The translations under genes were made by a program, and so were the position numbers. Source: Hyposmocoma kahamanoa (taxonomy: Eukaryota; Arthropoda; Insecta; Lepidoptera; Cosmopterigidae). From it: a stretch of 64,000 nucleotides of DNA. Below, piece by piece: positions 43,890-55,504 of the stretch (within the stretch, counting starts at the first letter, position 1; the number at the start of each line of letters is the position of its first letter). The stretch is taken from contig NW_020653855.1 in the NCBI RefSeq assembly GCF_003589595.1, positions 3,306,771 to 3,370,770 on the forward strand, read 5' to 3'. The notes under the pieces are model-generated. The model worked only from the letters and a program-made list of their open reading frames with translations. It was not told the DNA's origin and did no database searches.

Positions 43890-45650
43890 TCAACACGTCA
43901 TACAAAATATGAAGCAACGATCATCGTTTTAGCTGCGTATCGGACCCGGGAACGAGTCGAAGATCGTGATTTGACACAAGTAGTTGCGAATACCTTACTC
44001 CGAAACTTAGAGGATGGAGAAAAGCTCCGAAACGCCAAATGACAGCTTCCGTGTCGTATTTTGACATTATTTTCATCGTAGAACTGACATAAAACCAACG
44101 ATAGCTCGAGCGGTATCGTTTGTACATTATTTGTGTAAAAAAATCGTGAATACTGTTAGTTGTGGAGGCGCTCGGACAAGAAATACGTGAAGATGAAGTA
44201 TAGAGAAGACGTCAAAGGAATCGCAGTTTCTTGGTATCGCTTACTGATGGCAAAGTTCTAAGCGATTACCGGCTCGCTGCGAGAATTTTGCATAATCTTT
44301 TTGAGGATGTAACACGCAGGGTGTTCAAAAATATTCTAGGTTAATTGACCCACCACCACCAAGAAAAGACATTTCTCTATCTGCATATGTGGTATGTTTG
44401 CCATATTGCACATTATGTTCATTCGTAAGCATGTCTTAGATTGTGTCGCATACAAAGTGGCAGAAACTTCAGTAAAAAAAATTTTTTTTTTAAAGATAAA
44501 CTGCGCTATATCTGAGAAGTAGCTATCAATATATGAACAAAAATGGCCCAGTAATAATGTAATGCGTTGATGTAACACACCTTAAATTGCCCATATTTTC
44601 TATACATTGGAAGCTTAACTCAACAAATTATGTTGAGTTTAATATGTAACGGAATTGAGACGTATGAAGTTGCGGGTGACGCCATCAAGAGATTGAATGG
44701 CCTGAAATAATTTCTAGTATTGTAGAGCAACTTGTGTTTGACTTTGCATACAGATCGTCAGATTAATATTATAAAATTTTCGCTTTTTTAATATACTCTC
44801 AAATTACATTTTTTCCTGCACATATTCACTTTTTGTAATATTTGAGCATTTATGAATGCAAAATAATAAATTCTCACATGACATTCCCGGATATTCCCAG
44901 AAGAAGTAAAATATTCCCAAACGGAATATTGATCGACTTTAATTAAACGTTTGCAAGTCGATAATAATTTTTCGATAGATTATGGTACAACACTAAAGAA
45001 ATCCGCCATTTCTTCAGTAAAATTTTTGTATAAGCATGTAAAATAACCTATTTCACCATTCACATTATCGGTCCGTTTTTGTCTATGGGATCCGAAGCCC
45101 AAAACGTGGACGGCTTACGGATCATTTTGATTTCGTACGCAGCTGCGGTTGTATATTTTGAGAGTAGACCTTCTGATTCTTTGTCGGAATTAAATTGAAA
45201 TGTACCTACACAAGTTCATTTGTAAAAGAAATTATTTGTATTTGTATCATTAACTGCTTAGATAAACCATCGAATATTTATGCGAATATAGGCCCTTTTG
45301 AGGTAAGTCCACTTCAAGTTATTTTTAATCTGTAGGAAGTGTTTTTATACCATTGTAACTTGTTTTTGTATTAGCGTGTTTTTTGTTACAGCCTTTCTTT
45401 TTGTTACAACCACGTTACACACTGTCACCTTGTACAAACACGTTAAATCGTTATAAAAGACACATAAGAAAATTTTGAGAAAATTTTAATGAAATATAAA
45501 CTGATTAGAGGCAGCACGTCCTCTCGCATTGAAAATGTATTATGGAGTAATAAATGATGACAGTAATATTGTAACGAGTGGCAACTGATCGAATTTGAAT
45601 TTGAAATTAGAGAACGATTCAAAAATTCAAAATTTCAAAAGAGAGGGTGA
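43890..45650. other. Long spacer, no gene supported
   Basis: Overlapping minus-strand frames at 43898-44127 and a plus-strand stretch near 44215-44310 (LTDGKVLSDYRLAARILHN in one frame) could be old coding material, but no family is recognised. Confidence 0.3.
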
Positions 45651-45654
45651 TAAA

Positions 45655-45768
45655 AGCTTACGTAGCAGTGGGTCAGATTTGGGCTGAGACTGGACGAGCA
45701 ACGCATGACCAAGAGAGTTGGCGTGCTCAAGGAGGGGCTTATATCCATCAGTGGACGCATGTAAACTG
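45655..45768 (+). pseudogene. Possible RTE-type LINE C-terminus
   Basis: One frame reads ...QESWRAQGGAYIHQWTHVN then stop, similar to the conserved end of RTE/BovB-type polyproteins (DRxxWRxxxEAYxQQW). Only about 35 residues are readable and the upstream region is not recognisable. Confidence 0.45.
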
Positions 45769-45789
45769 ATAAAATAAGTTACTTTATCG

Positions 45790-45972
45790 AGTTCTTAGAT
45801 TTTCGCGATTGTTACACATAGGAAATGAAACTATTTTTCCGGATTTAAATCGCGTATTTTTGTTTTTTCAAACAAACCAACGTTTCGGGCCCTTTACAGG
45901 TCCCAAGGTCACGGTTGACTGAAGTGGTACAGTAACTAATCAGTTATGTCTAATATTAATGCAAACCACCCT
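45790..45972 (+). repeat. Penelope-type LTR module
   Basis: TTTTCGCGATTGTTACACAT, GAAACTATTTTTCCGGATTT, CCAACGTTTCGGGCCCTTTA and GGTCACGGTTGACTG. It matches 56790-57015 over its whole length, including flanks, so the unit is at least 180 bp. Confidence 0.65.
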
Positions 45973-45974
45973 AT

Positions 45975-46432
45975 TTTTAACCGACTTCAAAAAAGGAGAA
46001 GGTTCTCAATTCGACTGTATGTTCTTTTTTTTTGTATGTATGTTACGCGATAACTCCGGTATTTGTGAACCGATTTTCATGATTCTTTTTTGTTGGAAAG
46101 GGGTACTTCCATAGTGGTCCCATTTCTGAAGAAAATCATCCACCTCGAAGAGTGGCTGTTCACGCATGAAGATTCACTTTTATAAATAGCGCCTAACTTT
46201 AATTTAGGAGCAATTACTTTAATGGTTGATTTTTTGCTATTTATTCCATTCAAGGCGTTTTTCTCTCAATATACTTTGAGTAGTGTCGTAGTGAGAACCT
46301 ATTTTTATTATCTCCAGTGTCAAGTCCTGTATAGTGGCGAACTAGGGGATATTTCAATAAAACTTAGCAAATAGACGTAATTCCACGTATTTTTGAGGTC
46401 GGTTTTTGTTGTACTCTGTACTGAGATTATTT
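45975..46432 (+). repeat. DR2 copy, long
   Basis: It runs from AACCGACTTCAAAAAAGGAG to GAGGTCGGTTTTTGTTGTAC with CTGTACTGAGATTAT. It carries about 150 extra internal bases shared with 22020-22140 (TTTTTCTCTCAATATACTTTG). Confidence 0.8.
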
Positions 46433-46434
46433 CA

Positions 46435-46605
46435 CTATAGTTACAAAAGTTATTATTAAATACATATTTTTAATTTTACAAAGAAACATTCCAATTTACG
46501 CTACATTGTTTTATTGTAACAATATGAATTTTTATTAAGTTAAATTTATTATTAATTAATAATGGAAATTAGAATAAATTAAAACATACATTAATTATAG
46601 TACTG
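46435..46605. other. AT-rich spacer
   Basis: No supported feature. Confidence 0.4.
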
Positions 46606-46610
46606 CAGTC

Positions 46611-46990
46611 TTATGTTTGTTTGGGATTTTTCATCAGAGAAAATACTGGACCCCAAACTTGTGGCATGGAGAAACCATCTTCCCTGTTGAAATTACGATG
46701 TTTTTTAATTTCAATGGCCTCTCGCAGCAATCCTGGGTAGATAACGGACTTCTTTTGCAAGGACCTGTCGTCAAACTTCATTGAATGTGTCGGTTTATCC
46801 ATGACATGCTCGCAGACTGCTTTACGCTACGGTGTTTGACATCAGCTATGTTCTTTGACGCGGGTACAATTACTTCGCTTCGTTTGTCCAATATAAGAGA
46901 GACTGCACTCACAGTCAAGCGTGTAAACTCCTGCATCCTGAAAAAACAAATATACACGATTTAAATCCGGAAAAGTAGTTTCACTTCATA
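46611..46990 (-). pseudogene. Penelope-like element GIY-YIG endonuclease relic
   Basis: On the minus strand GVYTLDCECSLSYIGQTKRS (about 46930-46870) is the GIY-YIG nuclease signature in the form used by Penelope-like retroelements. After a frame change, HSMKFDDRSLQKKSV and LREAIEIKKHRNFNREDG complete the C-terminal domain to a stop at 46611. GIY-YIG enzymes nick target DNA for integration. The RT domain is not present. Just upstream, TTTTTTCAG at about 46938 looks like a splice acceptor, preceded by the same CCGGATTTAAATCGTGTAT sequence found in the dispersed Penelope modules. The frame changes make it non-functional. Confidence 0.75.
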
Positions 46991-46994
46991 AGTG

Positions 46995-47390
46995 ACCTTT
47001 TTTATTTAAGTATTTTAAAATTATCGACTAATTTCGATTATAGAATCTTCAAGCCTCTGCTGTCCTGAAAAGTTGTTCAATTTGCAAATGTGGTCTTATT
47101 CACCTAATGCGATATAAACTGTACTAAAAATAAATACGAGTAAGAGACCTCCCACTCTAGCGTCTTTCAAGAGTTAGCGTCTCAACATACGCACAACGTC
47201 GACACTAGACGTCCGCGCGGCGGTGACCCGACGAATACCCAACGTTCAGCATTATATGTACATTATAAGAGTCTGCTCCTGTTCACCGCGTAAAACAATT
47301 ACTATCAAATAAGTACTCGACTAAATCAAAAGAACGGGAGTAGACCCCCCAGAAGTCACTCGAAAGACATTAGCGTGGGGGGTCTCTAAT
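46995..47390. other. Spacer, no gene seen
   Basis: No recognised feature; a GC-richer patch at 47145-47240. Confidence 0.4.
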
Positions 47391-47394
47391 TATA

Positions 47395-47662
47395 ACTTTT
47401 TTATAAAATAAACCGACATAAAAAGTTAGTGGAATCTATTTTTACATCTATTTGCCAAGTTTTATCGAAATCGATGAACGGAACGTGGTGAAATTCAATA
47501 AACTAGATTCATCCCCTAATTTGCCATGTTTAGAGTTGGCATATTTTTTCAAATTTGAATGCTACCACTACTGGGATACCACTTAAAAAAAAAGAATCAT
47601 AACCAAAAAAAAAATACTGTCGCATTATGAATCTCCTCCTTAATTTAAAGTCGGTTAAAAAA
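47395..47662 (-). repeat. DR2 copy
   Basis: Minus orientation: ATTTTTTAACCGACTTTAAAT at the right end, with ATCCCCTAATTTGCCATG inside. It abuts a tS2 copy. Confidence 0.7.
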
Positions 47663-47663
47663 T

Positions 47664-47875
47664 TAAATAACGCACACACTCGTGGGCTCGCACTAAGGAA
47701 ACCCTGTTTCGTGGGTGCCATGGACACATACATAGACAACCATCAAATTACACTCAAACTCACGAGAGTAATAATGTAGGTCATACAAATATTTCTCCCG
47801 GCCCGGTAATTCAACCCGGGACCTCTGCGTGACTGACCAGTATGGTATCCTTTCGGCCACTGAAGCGGTTAAAAA
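47664..47875 (-). repeat. tS2 SINE copy
   Basis: Head, body and part of the tail on the minus strand; box B is altered (GGTTGAATTACCGGG). Confidence 0.78.
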
Positions 47876-47879
47876 ATTC

Positions 47880-48885
47880 AAGTGTCTCAAAGCTGATAAT
47901 CCGGGAATCGAATCTGTGTCCGGACTGCATTAACTAAATATAACACAGCGGAGGTCAACGTCCTGTATCTACAGGATATCTTCAATTTAGGGTACAGAAT
48001 TAACAAATAGGGACACGCAAACTGGCTCGACCATCATTATTTTAAGTACTTTTTGTAGTAAATAGGTTATATTACTATTAGTTACAGAGCGGTGGTAGCC
48101 CAGGGCGCCAATTCTGCAAAGAAGGATAGCGACATCCTATATATTTTGTGACCCAGTTTTTTTGACGACATGCATTAAAGAGGCCTATCAATACTTGTGA
48201 TTAATTCATTATCAAAGCATCAAAAAAGCTAATTGAGTACAGCCTGTATGAGTTAGGGTTATAACATTGATGTAGGTTATGTATGGTTCGGATGTTTGTT
48301 TGTAGTAGCAGATAACTACAAGTTTTCAGTTTGTTCCCAAAAATATTAAAGAACTTACTGAATATTCCCAAATCTGCTAAATACGTTAACATGTTCTGCT
48401 GCAATGAAAACGAATATAAATTAAATCTGCCCAAATGGCAGAAATCTGCCAAAAATGGTCGCACTGTTCTCAATTTCAATGTGACATTGACATTGGCAAG
48501 AGGCCTCTTGTCAAAACGTTCCTTTACTAACTTTCTTAACTTTCATTTAAATTGTCTAAACATTTTTGTCACTTGTGTTTTATTTTTTACTTTATGTCAT
48601 TATTGTTTAATTGATTATTTCATTAGGTATTATAACATTAAAGCTATAAAAGCTTTAATGTTTTATATGTGTACTATAAAATAACCAATACTTTAGATAG
48701 GTAAACATTTCAAGACTTCTAAAATATACAAAAATATATTGATAACTAGACATAAACTAAAACGTAAAATTATACAAGCAAAGCCCATGAACTTCGTTGA
48801 TTTTGGGTCAGCCTTCGCCATCCTTCTTTTTATGGAACAAGTGTTTTCTTGAGGTGCTATATCCTACCCGAGGACGGCGATCGTT
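47880..48885. other. Spacer, no gene supported
   Basis: Opposing frames at 48201-48479 and 48331-48684 lack recognisable domains and have strongly AT-biased codons. AGTTTTTTTGACGACATGCA near 48150 recurs near 56105, a minor dispersed repeat. Confidence 0.35.
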
Positions 48886-48889
48886 AGGG

Positions 48890-49002
48890 CTAACTGTATT
48901 TTAGACACATCTATACGGAACAAGAATCTTGTGATCACAGACTAGCCGCGACACTTCGTCCAACGATAAATAAAACGTTACGACATGAACGCGCCCTAAC
49001 GG
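48890..49002. mobile_element. Short MITE with CGTTAGGGC ends
   Basis: CGTTAGGGC at the left is inverted at the right (GCGCCCTAACG). The right part, with GTAACGTTTTATTTATCG inverted, matches the left end of the repeat at 22783. Confidence 0.5.
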
Positions 49003-49004
49003 TT

Positions 49005-49315
49005 TTTCTTTATTCTATATTTGTACTGTATCAAGGACGCAATGCTATTGGCCTACATTTTGTCTTAGACAGTACGTATAGTGAATTACATGCGAGTGTT
49101 TTGGAAGTTTGTGAGAGAGGAGTGTTACTGTACTGAAAATACTGAATATTTTTTTGTAATAAATGTACTTTAAAAAAAAATTATCTTTTTTCACTGTAGG
49201 CGCCTGGATGCGATCCCCGGTAAGACCAATTTGGGAAATGATCTTATAACTTCTCATAATCTTATAATTGTAGTATAGGGAATTCCCCCTGTCTGGCACA
49301 TATTAATAGCATTTT
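49005..49315. other. AT-rich spacer
   Basis: No supported feature. Confidence 0.4.
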
Positions 49316-49317
49316 GT

Positions 49318-49534
49318 AACAGTAGAGCTCCTTGTGAAAGATTTCGTCCAGGGAAGTACTGCCCCCTTACTTATTTCTGCCACCGAACAGTAATGTTAAC
49401 ATTACTGCATTCCAGTTTTGAAACTGGTGAAATTACCAGCACACGGGACTTGTCAACTTGTGTCTCAGGGTGACGGGCACAGTGATAGTGCTCCTCAGAT
49501 CTTTGTGATTTAAAGCTGTAAGTGTTATGGATAG
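49318..49534 (-). repeat. DR1 copy, 3' portion (split)
   Basis: It runs from AGTAGAGCTCCTTGTGAAAG to AAGTGTTATGGATAG and is interrupted by the insertion that follows. The missing 5' portion resumes at 50227. Confidence 0.8.
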
Positions 49535-50226
49535 CCCCATGTCTTTCTACATTAGTTTTGATTATGGTGATCCTCCCTACCGACCCTTAGGGTATTTCGA
49601 GAAGGGCACTATGACCTGCGCGAGCCTGCCCGCGCAGGGACCATCTAAGTCAGGTCCTAATCCCAGATTAGCCTGTTTGCACGGACCTCATCCGGTTCTC
49701 TGTAAAGCTAGTGCTTTAGGTGAGCATATAGCACCCTCCCTATTTTCCAGATAGATATCGGAGCTGTAGGCACGCTCACTCCCCGTCGCGCTCTATGCAG
49801 CTAACGGTTGCCAACGCTGAGCCGTCGACTCTAAGTCGACTACCAAATCTCCTCTTTAAGTAAGGCATACACTCTCCAGTTCCGAAATTCCTACGCCGCT
49901 GAAGGGACCGGAGTATATCTAGCTCATCCTCTACTAGCTGTTCAGGCTAGTGCCGGAGATGCCGCAGTGTCCTGCGACAATGTCCGGACATAGCTTGCCT
50001 AGACCGCTACGCGCTAGCTGCGCGCTGAATGAACGCCCCGGCCACATGCTAACGGGGCAGACGAACGTGTTCATACCTGCAGCTAATGACAAATCCCGGC
50101 GAGTCCATACCAAAATCCGCCCGTGAAGGCGTATCACTGGCGGAGGCCTTGACGGCTCGGACGCCCGCCGGAGCCCGTAGTCTCCTAGGAACTCCCTATC
50201 TGTCGGGTCGGTAAATAGATACAATA
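49535..50226. mobile_element. GC-rich 692-bp insertion of unknown type
   Basis: A sharply bounded segment inside a DR1 copy. TTATGGATAG (49525-49534) and TTATGGACAG (50227-50236) flank it as a 10-bp, one-mismatch duplication. It is far richer in G+C than its surroundings. It holds several perfect hairpins: TGCGCG with CGCGCA near 49617, CTAATC with GATTAG near 49655, GTCGACT with AGTCGAC near 49826. A 96-codon minus-strand frame (49934-50224, with LHGRILVWTRRDLSLAAG) has no known domain. No terminal inverted repeats, no long A tail and no RT motif were seen. Candidates are a SINE-like retroposon or a truncated LTR/LINE fragment. Confidence 0.6.
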
Positions 50227-50285
50227 TTATGGACAGGTGTGTCGCTTACAACCAGGAGCACGACTTGTACATTTCATGTTATTAT
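50227..50285 (-). repeat. DR1 copy, 5' portion (split)
   Basis: TTATGGACAGGTGTGTCGC to GCACGACTTGTACATTTCA, the continuation of 49318-49534. Confidence 0.8.
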
Positions 50286-50289
50286 TAAA

Positions 50290-51335
50290 GTCTTTTGGTA
50301 TCATAAAAACAATATTATTATACGCTATGCAGCCGCCATTATAGCGTCGTAGCCAAGGTTATAGATAACAGTTTACTCCAAGTTTACACAATATCGAAGT
50401 CGAAGCTCGTGACGAGAAAGACAACTCGACGACATTGATATAAACCAAAAGGTTTCCAGACTTCCTCATCGTTTTTCTTAGTAAACAAGTGGGAAAAAAG
50501 TCGTTGTAATAATTTAACTAGATATCTTTATCGGTTTATCTGGGTTACTATCATTCGAAAGTGTTATCTCAAGTACTTGTCGTAGTTTCTACGGTCCAAG
50601 TAATAAGAGGCCGCAGTCGCAATATTTAAAAATTAATTTGGGTGAAATAAGAAGAAAAATTGTAGTTTATGTGACTGTTACATAATGAAAGGTGTTAAAA
50701 TACGAGTGTGGGTTCATAAAAACATCTCACGAGTGTTTTAATGCCTAATTATGTACAATTACATAACACTGCTTTATCTACACACATATTATAAGCTCTC
50801 TGTGATGTGTTCAGGAACCGCATGTTACGATTGGCGAAAAGGCGGTAAATAAAAACTTTTCTCACGCATGTCACACTACCGTAGTTTTTAATTCATAGAC
50901 AAACTAGAATCTGCCCCAACTATCATATCATTCGATGTCAAGTAACGTGTGAAATTGTCAAATTGTTTGCTACTGACATTTCATTTCGAGTAAAACTTCA
51001 TCTCGACTGATATTAGAATTGAAGTCCAATCAAATTGTTTTGTTTTTCAGAGATGTTCGAAATTTGAATGTAATAATAACATCGAATTCGATGTTGATAT
51101 GAAACAACAATTCACAGATAAGAAATTTGTTGTAACAAAACAGTTTACCTTTATGCTGATCGTAATTAAAAAAAGGTCGTAAAAGAGAGTTTATGATATG
51201 TGTGTAGATAAATACATTTATTTAACTACCACTAACAACACCGCACAAGAAAAAAAAGAAACAAAGCAGACAAAAATATTAAAAACAGATTATTTACGTA
51301 AACACCAGCAAAGACACTGTAGGTATGAACTTTTT
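50290..51335. other. Spacer, no gene seen
   Basis: No supported feature. Confidence 0.4.
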
Positions 51336-51337
51336 TT

Positions 51338-51610
51338 TTATGATTGCAAGTGACGGGACGAACAAGTTGGGAGCCTGCTAGCAAGCGACACGCCTGTATA
51401 TTACAATGTCGCACAAAGCTTTAAATCGCAAAGTTCTAAGGGGCATTGCCAGTGCGCCTGTCATCCTGAGACATAAGTAGACAAATTCCATATGCTTATA
51501 ATTTCACCAGCAACCTTACTCTTCAAAACACTACTGCTTGGCAACGAAAATAGATAAGATAGCAGTACTTTCGTAGACGAACTCTTTCACAAGGAGCTCT
51601 ACTACTAAAC
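51338..51610 (+). repeat. DR1 copy
   Basis: It runs from TGCAAGTGACGGGACGAACAAG to CACAAGGAGCTCTACTAC; nearly complete. Confidence 0.8.
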
Positions 51611-51614
51611 ATGG

Positions 51615-52095
51615 CATGTGTGTTCTTTTTTGTGGTTTTTATTTGATGCCGTTGCGGAAAAAAACTTTAATAATGGTTTTCTTTAAAATTCTAAAAGCGT
51701 AATCGTCTCTTGTAGATCTTATTTTGTACTTATTGAAAGATCAGCGGCTATCTTACAGAACAAAAACTTAAATTATGATGGAGAGCTAATTATAATTCCT
51801 CACCAATAGACACACATTAAGTTGAAATTAATGGGCCTTAAATTGCAAGTATATAACTATTTAATATACTAATGACAAATTCGCAACATTAGTAAAATAA
51901 ATACCTTCTCGTCAAAAAACAAATTACTAATAAGACACTTTACCGATGTAATACTGGAGTTAAAAAGGTCAAAGCTATTTATTACTCGTACGTAAGAGAT
52001 ATGCATTCCGCTGAAAATTTAAAGAGACCGGAGGCACGCACAGTTATTTTACTTTTACTGAAAAAGTGGTTAAAAATATATGAATATTTGGCAAA
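51615..52095. other. AT-rich spacer
   Basis: No supported feature. Confidence 0.4.
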
Positions 52096-52099
52096 AATT

Positions 52100-52305
52100 G
52101 CACTAAGCGCTCTGCTTCCTCCTTTCTGATGCGTCCGGCAAAGGAATGAAATACTCTACTGTTTCACGAAAAATACAATTTGTGGCTATTCAAGGCTAGA
52201 GTGAATAGGCATTTGTTAGGCAAACGGATACCATTGTCGTTCACATCGTCGCTTTAATCTGGTGAGATTGTGGCCAAGGGTGTGTCTATTCTTTATTAAA
52301 AAAAA
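52100..52305 (+). repeat. LINE 3' end
   Basis: The final codons (YNLWLFKARVNRHLLGKRI) and a 3' UTR with CTGGTGAGATTGTGGCCAAG are visible. It is the plus-strand counterpart of 41207-41400. Confidence 0.7.
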
Positions 52306-52427
52306 ACCTTGGTTCAAGGACCCGTAAGGTGGGTTTTTAACAAGATTTATTCTGATAACTTTGTAGATATTTCTGTTACACTACAATATACAATTTATGT
52401 ACATAATTACTAGCAGCAGGCATTTTT

Positions 52428-52715
52428 AAAAGGAGGAGGTTCTCAATTTGACTGCATGGTTTTTTCTTTTTTTTTTTGTATATATGTTACGCGATAACTC
52501 CTAATAATTTGTGAACCGATTTTGAAGATTCTTTTTGTTAAAAAGAGGGTACTACGGTAGTGGTTCCATTTTGTTTTGAACAAAATATTGTACCTCCAAG
52601 GGTGGCAAACTAGGGGATGAATCCGGTTTCGCGCATTTTCCGGTAACCGATTTCAATAAAACTTGGCAAATAGATGTAATTCCACAAACTTTTCAGATCG
52701 GTTTTTAGTGTTCTG
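52428..52715 (+). repeat. DR2 copy, first bases missing
   Basis: AAGGAGGAGGTTCTCAATTTG to CACAAACTTTTCAGATCGG. Confidence 0.8.
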
Positions 52716-52719
52716 TTTT

Positions 52720-53210
52720 AAAATAATAGTTGTATGTATTTTTAAACACTGGTAGCACTTTGAGAATATTTTTGCATCAAAAATAATTACAATATTATAT
52801 CAAAATCGCTACTTCTTATGACTCAGTCCGTGAAGTTTCTCTAGTGAATCGTCGCCCGCGCAGCCATCAGTCAGTGTCGTATCCCGCTACGGAATACCGG
52901 TATCGGTAAATACGGGATCGTACTATTCGCTTCTATACCGGTAACGAACGATATTTTTGCGGCACACAATTTATATTTGGATAATTTAGTATTTAGTTAC
53001 GCTTTCCTTGGAGGGAAAAGCTGCTATAGTTTGGTAAGTCATTTTTTTTAAATAATCGCATCTGTGTATGTCTGCGAAATTTTAGTTACATATTAATTTA
53101 TATATTTTAGGAAAATTCACACGCTAATTACTAATATAGACAATTATATTATTTACACTTAAATATAAAAGTAAAAGACAATAAAATATTATACTCTTTG
53201 ATTTATGTAA
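52720..53210. other. Spacer with a GC-richer patch
   Basis: CpG-rich segment at 52830-52970 (TACCGGTATCGGTAA and TACCGGTAACGAACG) with small palindromes; no gene recognised. Confidence 0.35.
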
Positions 53211-53214
53211 AAAT

Positions 53215-53372
53215 ACTTATTTCTGCCGCCGTAATGTCAGCGTTACTCCTTGTTTTGGAAGGTGAGGGGTGCCGGTGAAATTACAGGCACATGGGACTTG
53301 TCAAATCTTCAAATTCAGATCTTTGCGATTTAAATCTTTTAGTGGCACTGCAACTGTTATGAAAATAATAGG
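53215..53372 (-). repeat. DR1 fragment
   Basis: TTATTTCTGCCGCCGTAATG to AGTGGCACTGCAACTGTTATG. Confidence 0.7.
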
Positions 53373-53577
53373 GTGGGTACGTTCATAATTATTGATTGCA
53401 AAATTAAATGCGAAAATGCAATATTAGTTTTAAGTAAGAGCATGCAAATGTAAAATACACTAAGAAATAAAATAAAATATGTCGTAATTTAAAGAGTAAC
53501 AGTACACAGAATATTTTAATTAAAATGGGACAGTATGGGGAAATCCAAAACCATAGAAGATACAATGAAGTTTAGTT

Positions 53578-53872
53578 TTTTTAACCGACTTCAAAAAAGG
53601 AGAAGGTTCAATTCGACTCTTCAAATTTTTTTTTGTATGTATGTTACTGATTGTTGTTGTGTTGATTTTCATGATTCATTGTTTGTTGGAATGCGGATAT
53701 CTTAGTAGTGGTTTCAATTAAATTTGAAGAAAATGATCTACCTCTAAGGGTGTCCAACTAGGGGATGAATCCGATGAAACGGATTTTAATAAAACTTGGC
53801 AAATAGATGTGATTCCACGAACTTCTGAGGTCGATCTTTTTTTGGTACTCTGTATTGAGATTATTGATCATT
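53578..53872 (+). repeat. DR2 copy
   Basis: AACCGACTTCAAAAAAGGAG to GAGGTCGATCTTTTTTTGG with TGTATTGAGATTATTG. Confidence 0.8.
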
Positions 53873-53894
53873 TTTAGTTCTTTTAAAAACTGCA

Positions 53895-53972
53895 CCTCCA
53901 TCACTGCAACTGTTATGGATAGGCGTGTAGCTTACCACCAGACACACGACTTGTTCATCCCGATACTAGATA
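53895..53972 (-). repeat. DR1 5' fragment
   Basis: CACTGCAACTGTTATGGATAG to CACACGACTTGTTCATCC. Together with 53215-53372 it may be one DR1 copy split by the DR2 insertion. Confidence 0.65.
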
Positions 53973-53979
53973 ATTATAA

Positions 53980-54570
53980 AAAATGTATAAAAAAAAAATA
54001 AGTAACTTGGTTAGTCCGAAATGACATTTTCCAGAAATAACGTTTGGTCGAAATTTCACAAACTCGAAAGTAATTTTGAGAGGAAAATGTTTTTTCTTTT
54101 AAACCTAACTTAACCTAACCTAATCGTGTCTTTGCGATAAACATTCAACATATCCTGTTTCGTTATAATTTGGTTTTTGGTGTAATGAAAATTCGAACAT
54201 ACGTTACTTCGGACAAAACAATTTTCGGCTTTGTGATAGGTTACCATTTAATATATTGATGAGTATTGTATTTATTTAAAACGCTTTCATTACAAGTTTC
54301 AGAAAGTCACAATTTCATTTAAGGGGCAATATATACGCTTCTATAACAAGATTCCTATTGATATACAAAATTTGCTATTGACGTGGTATAAAACTATACC
54401 TAGTGAAACAAAAACTTTATACTTTATAGTTTTTTTATTCATTATTATACAAGTTCTGCGTACTGGATGACAAAAATCCGGGGTAGTAACCCGTTTAGCT
54501 CATGGAGGTAGTCTCGATCTCTGATGTTTGAAAACAATAAAATATATATTGTAAATGTTGAATGTGTACA
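53980..54570. other. AT-rich spacer
   Basis: No gene. AACCTAACTTAACCTAACC at 54103-54121 is a short CCTAA-like run. Confidence 0.4.
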
Positions 54571-54574
54571 AATG

Positions 54575-54737
54575 TTGTTTACAAAGAGCAACACCTAGAG
54601 TTTCTTGCTCATTCTTCTCAGGGGAATCTGCCTTACGAATGAGCGGTAGATTTATTTATGTGGTCTATGGTAGAGTTCAACCAGAGTAACGATTTCATGA
54701 AATAAAGATTATTTTAATTTTGATTTTGATTTTAGAT
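54575..54737 (+). repeat. LJ LINE 3' end
   Basis: Hairpin region (GAGCAACACCTAGAGTTTC), GAATGAGC partner at 54637, AATAAA near 54701 and a TTTTGATTTTGATTTT tail. This copy has the A/T form of the second stem. Confidence 0.78.
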
Positions 54738-54739
54738 AT

Positions 54740-55250
54740 TCTTTGGTTGCACCTCGTTTTCTTACTCTTAAATTTCTAATCTAGTGTTGCCTGGAAGAAA
54801 TTACTCCTTAGCAATAAGGCCGCATTGGCTTATTTTGTAACACTTACATTACTGTTCTTTGTTGTCGTTGTAATTTTAATGTGCAATAAATAATGCTTCA
54901 TACATTATGTAGACCGAGCCCTTCTTTTGCTTTCTCTAAGGTTAGACCACACACTTACTCGAAGTCCTTATGCAGCAGAGCCATTCCACCTGTGGGATGA
55001 CTCTGCTAAATACCAACTGGCCACGGGGCTAGAGGCTTATATATAGGTGACTCGGAATTAGTAGAGGCGAAGCTGCAGAGCCTTGAACACCGCCGTAGAG
55101 TTTTATTTTTTTAATTTTCTTATGGGATTACAATGGATTGAAATATGATTCATCAGTTGCCAATTAAAAGCTTCCACAAATGAAAATAAGAAAATAACAC
55201 TTATAAGAGAACAAAACAATCGCTTTATCATGGCTTTATCAGTCTGTTGA
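54740..55250. other. Spacer, no gene seen
   Basis: No supported feature. Confidence 0.4.
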
Positions 55251-55253
55251 AAA

Positions 55254-55504
55254 CATTGACTTACAAATAAATGGACGACGGGTCTAATACAAAAACCACG
55301 AAAAAATGTCCCAAGCCAACCTATTTAAACGTAGTGACATGTAAAGGAATATGAAAAAGCTAAAACGTTGAATTCAAATTGTAATGTCATCGCAGTACTG
55401 TCTAATTTTGCTTGCTTCGCTGTCAGTCGAATAAACGAAGACTAAAGCGCGAATGATGCTCTGTATACGATTTTAACGCCCTATAAGTTCGGACACTTTT
55501 TAGC
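55254..55504 (-). mobile_element. M1 MITE cut by the assembly gap
   Basis: It starts CATTGACTTACAAATAAATG and follows the M1 sequence to GGACACTTTTTAGC, where the gap begins. About 25-30 bp of the right end lie in the gap. Confidence 0.85.

Noticed and set aside
48201..48684. Small membrane-like proteins on both strands
   Set aside because: They overlap on opposite strands, have only AT-driven composition, and show no domain, splice sites or context.
54100..54125. Interstitial TTAGG telomeric repeat
   Set aside because: Only three or four imperfect CCTAA units; such short runs are expected by chance in AT-rich DNA.
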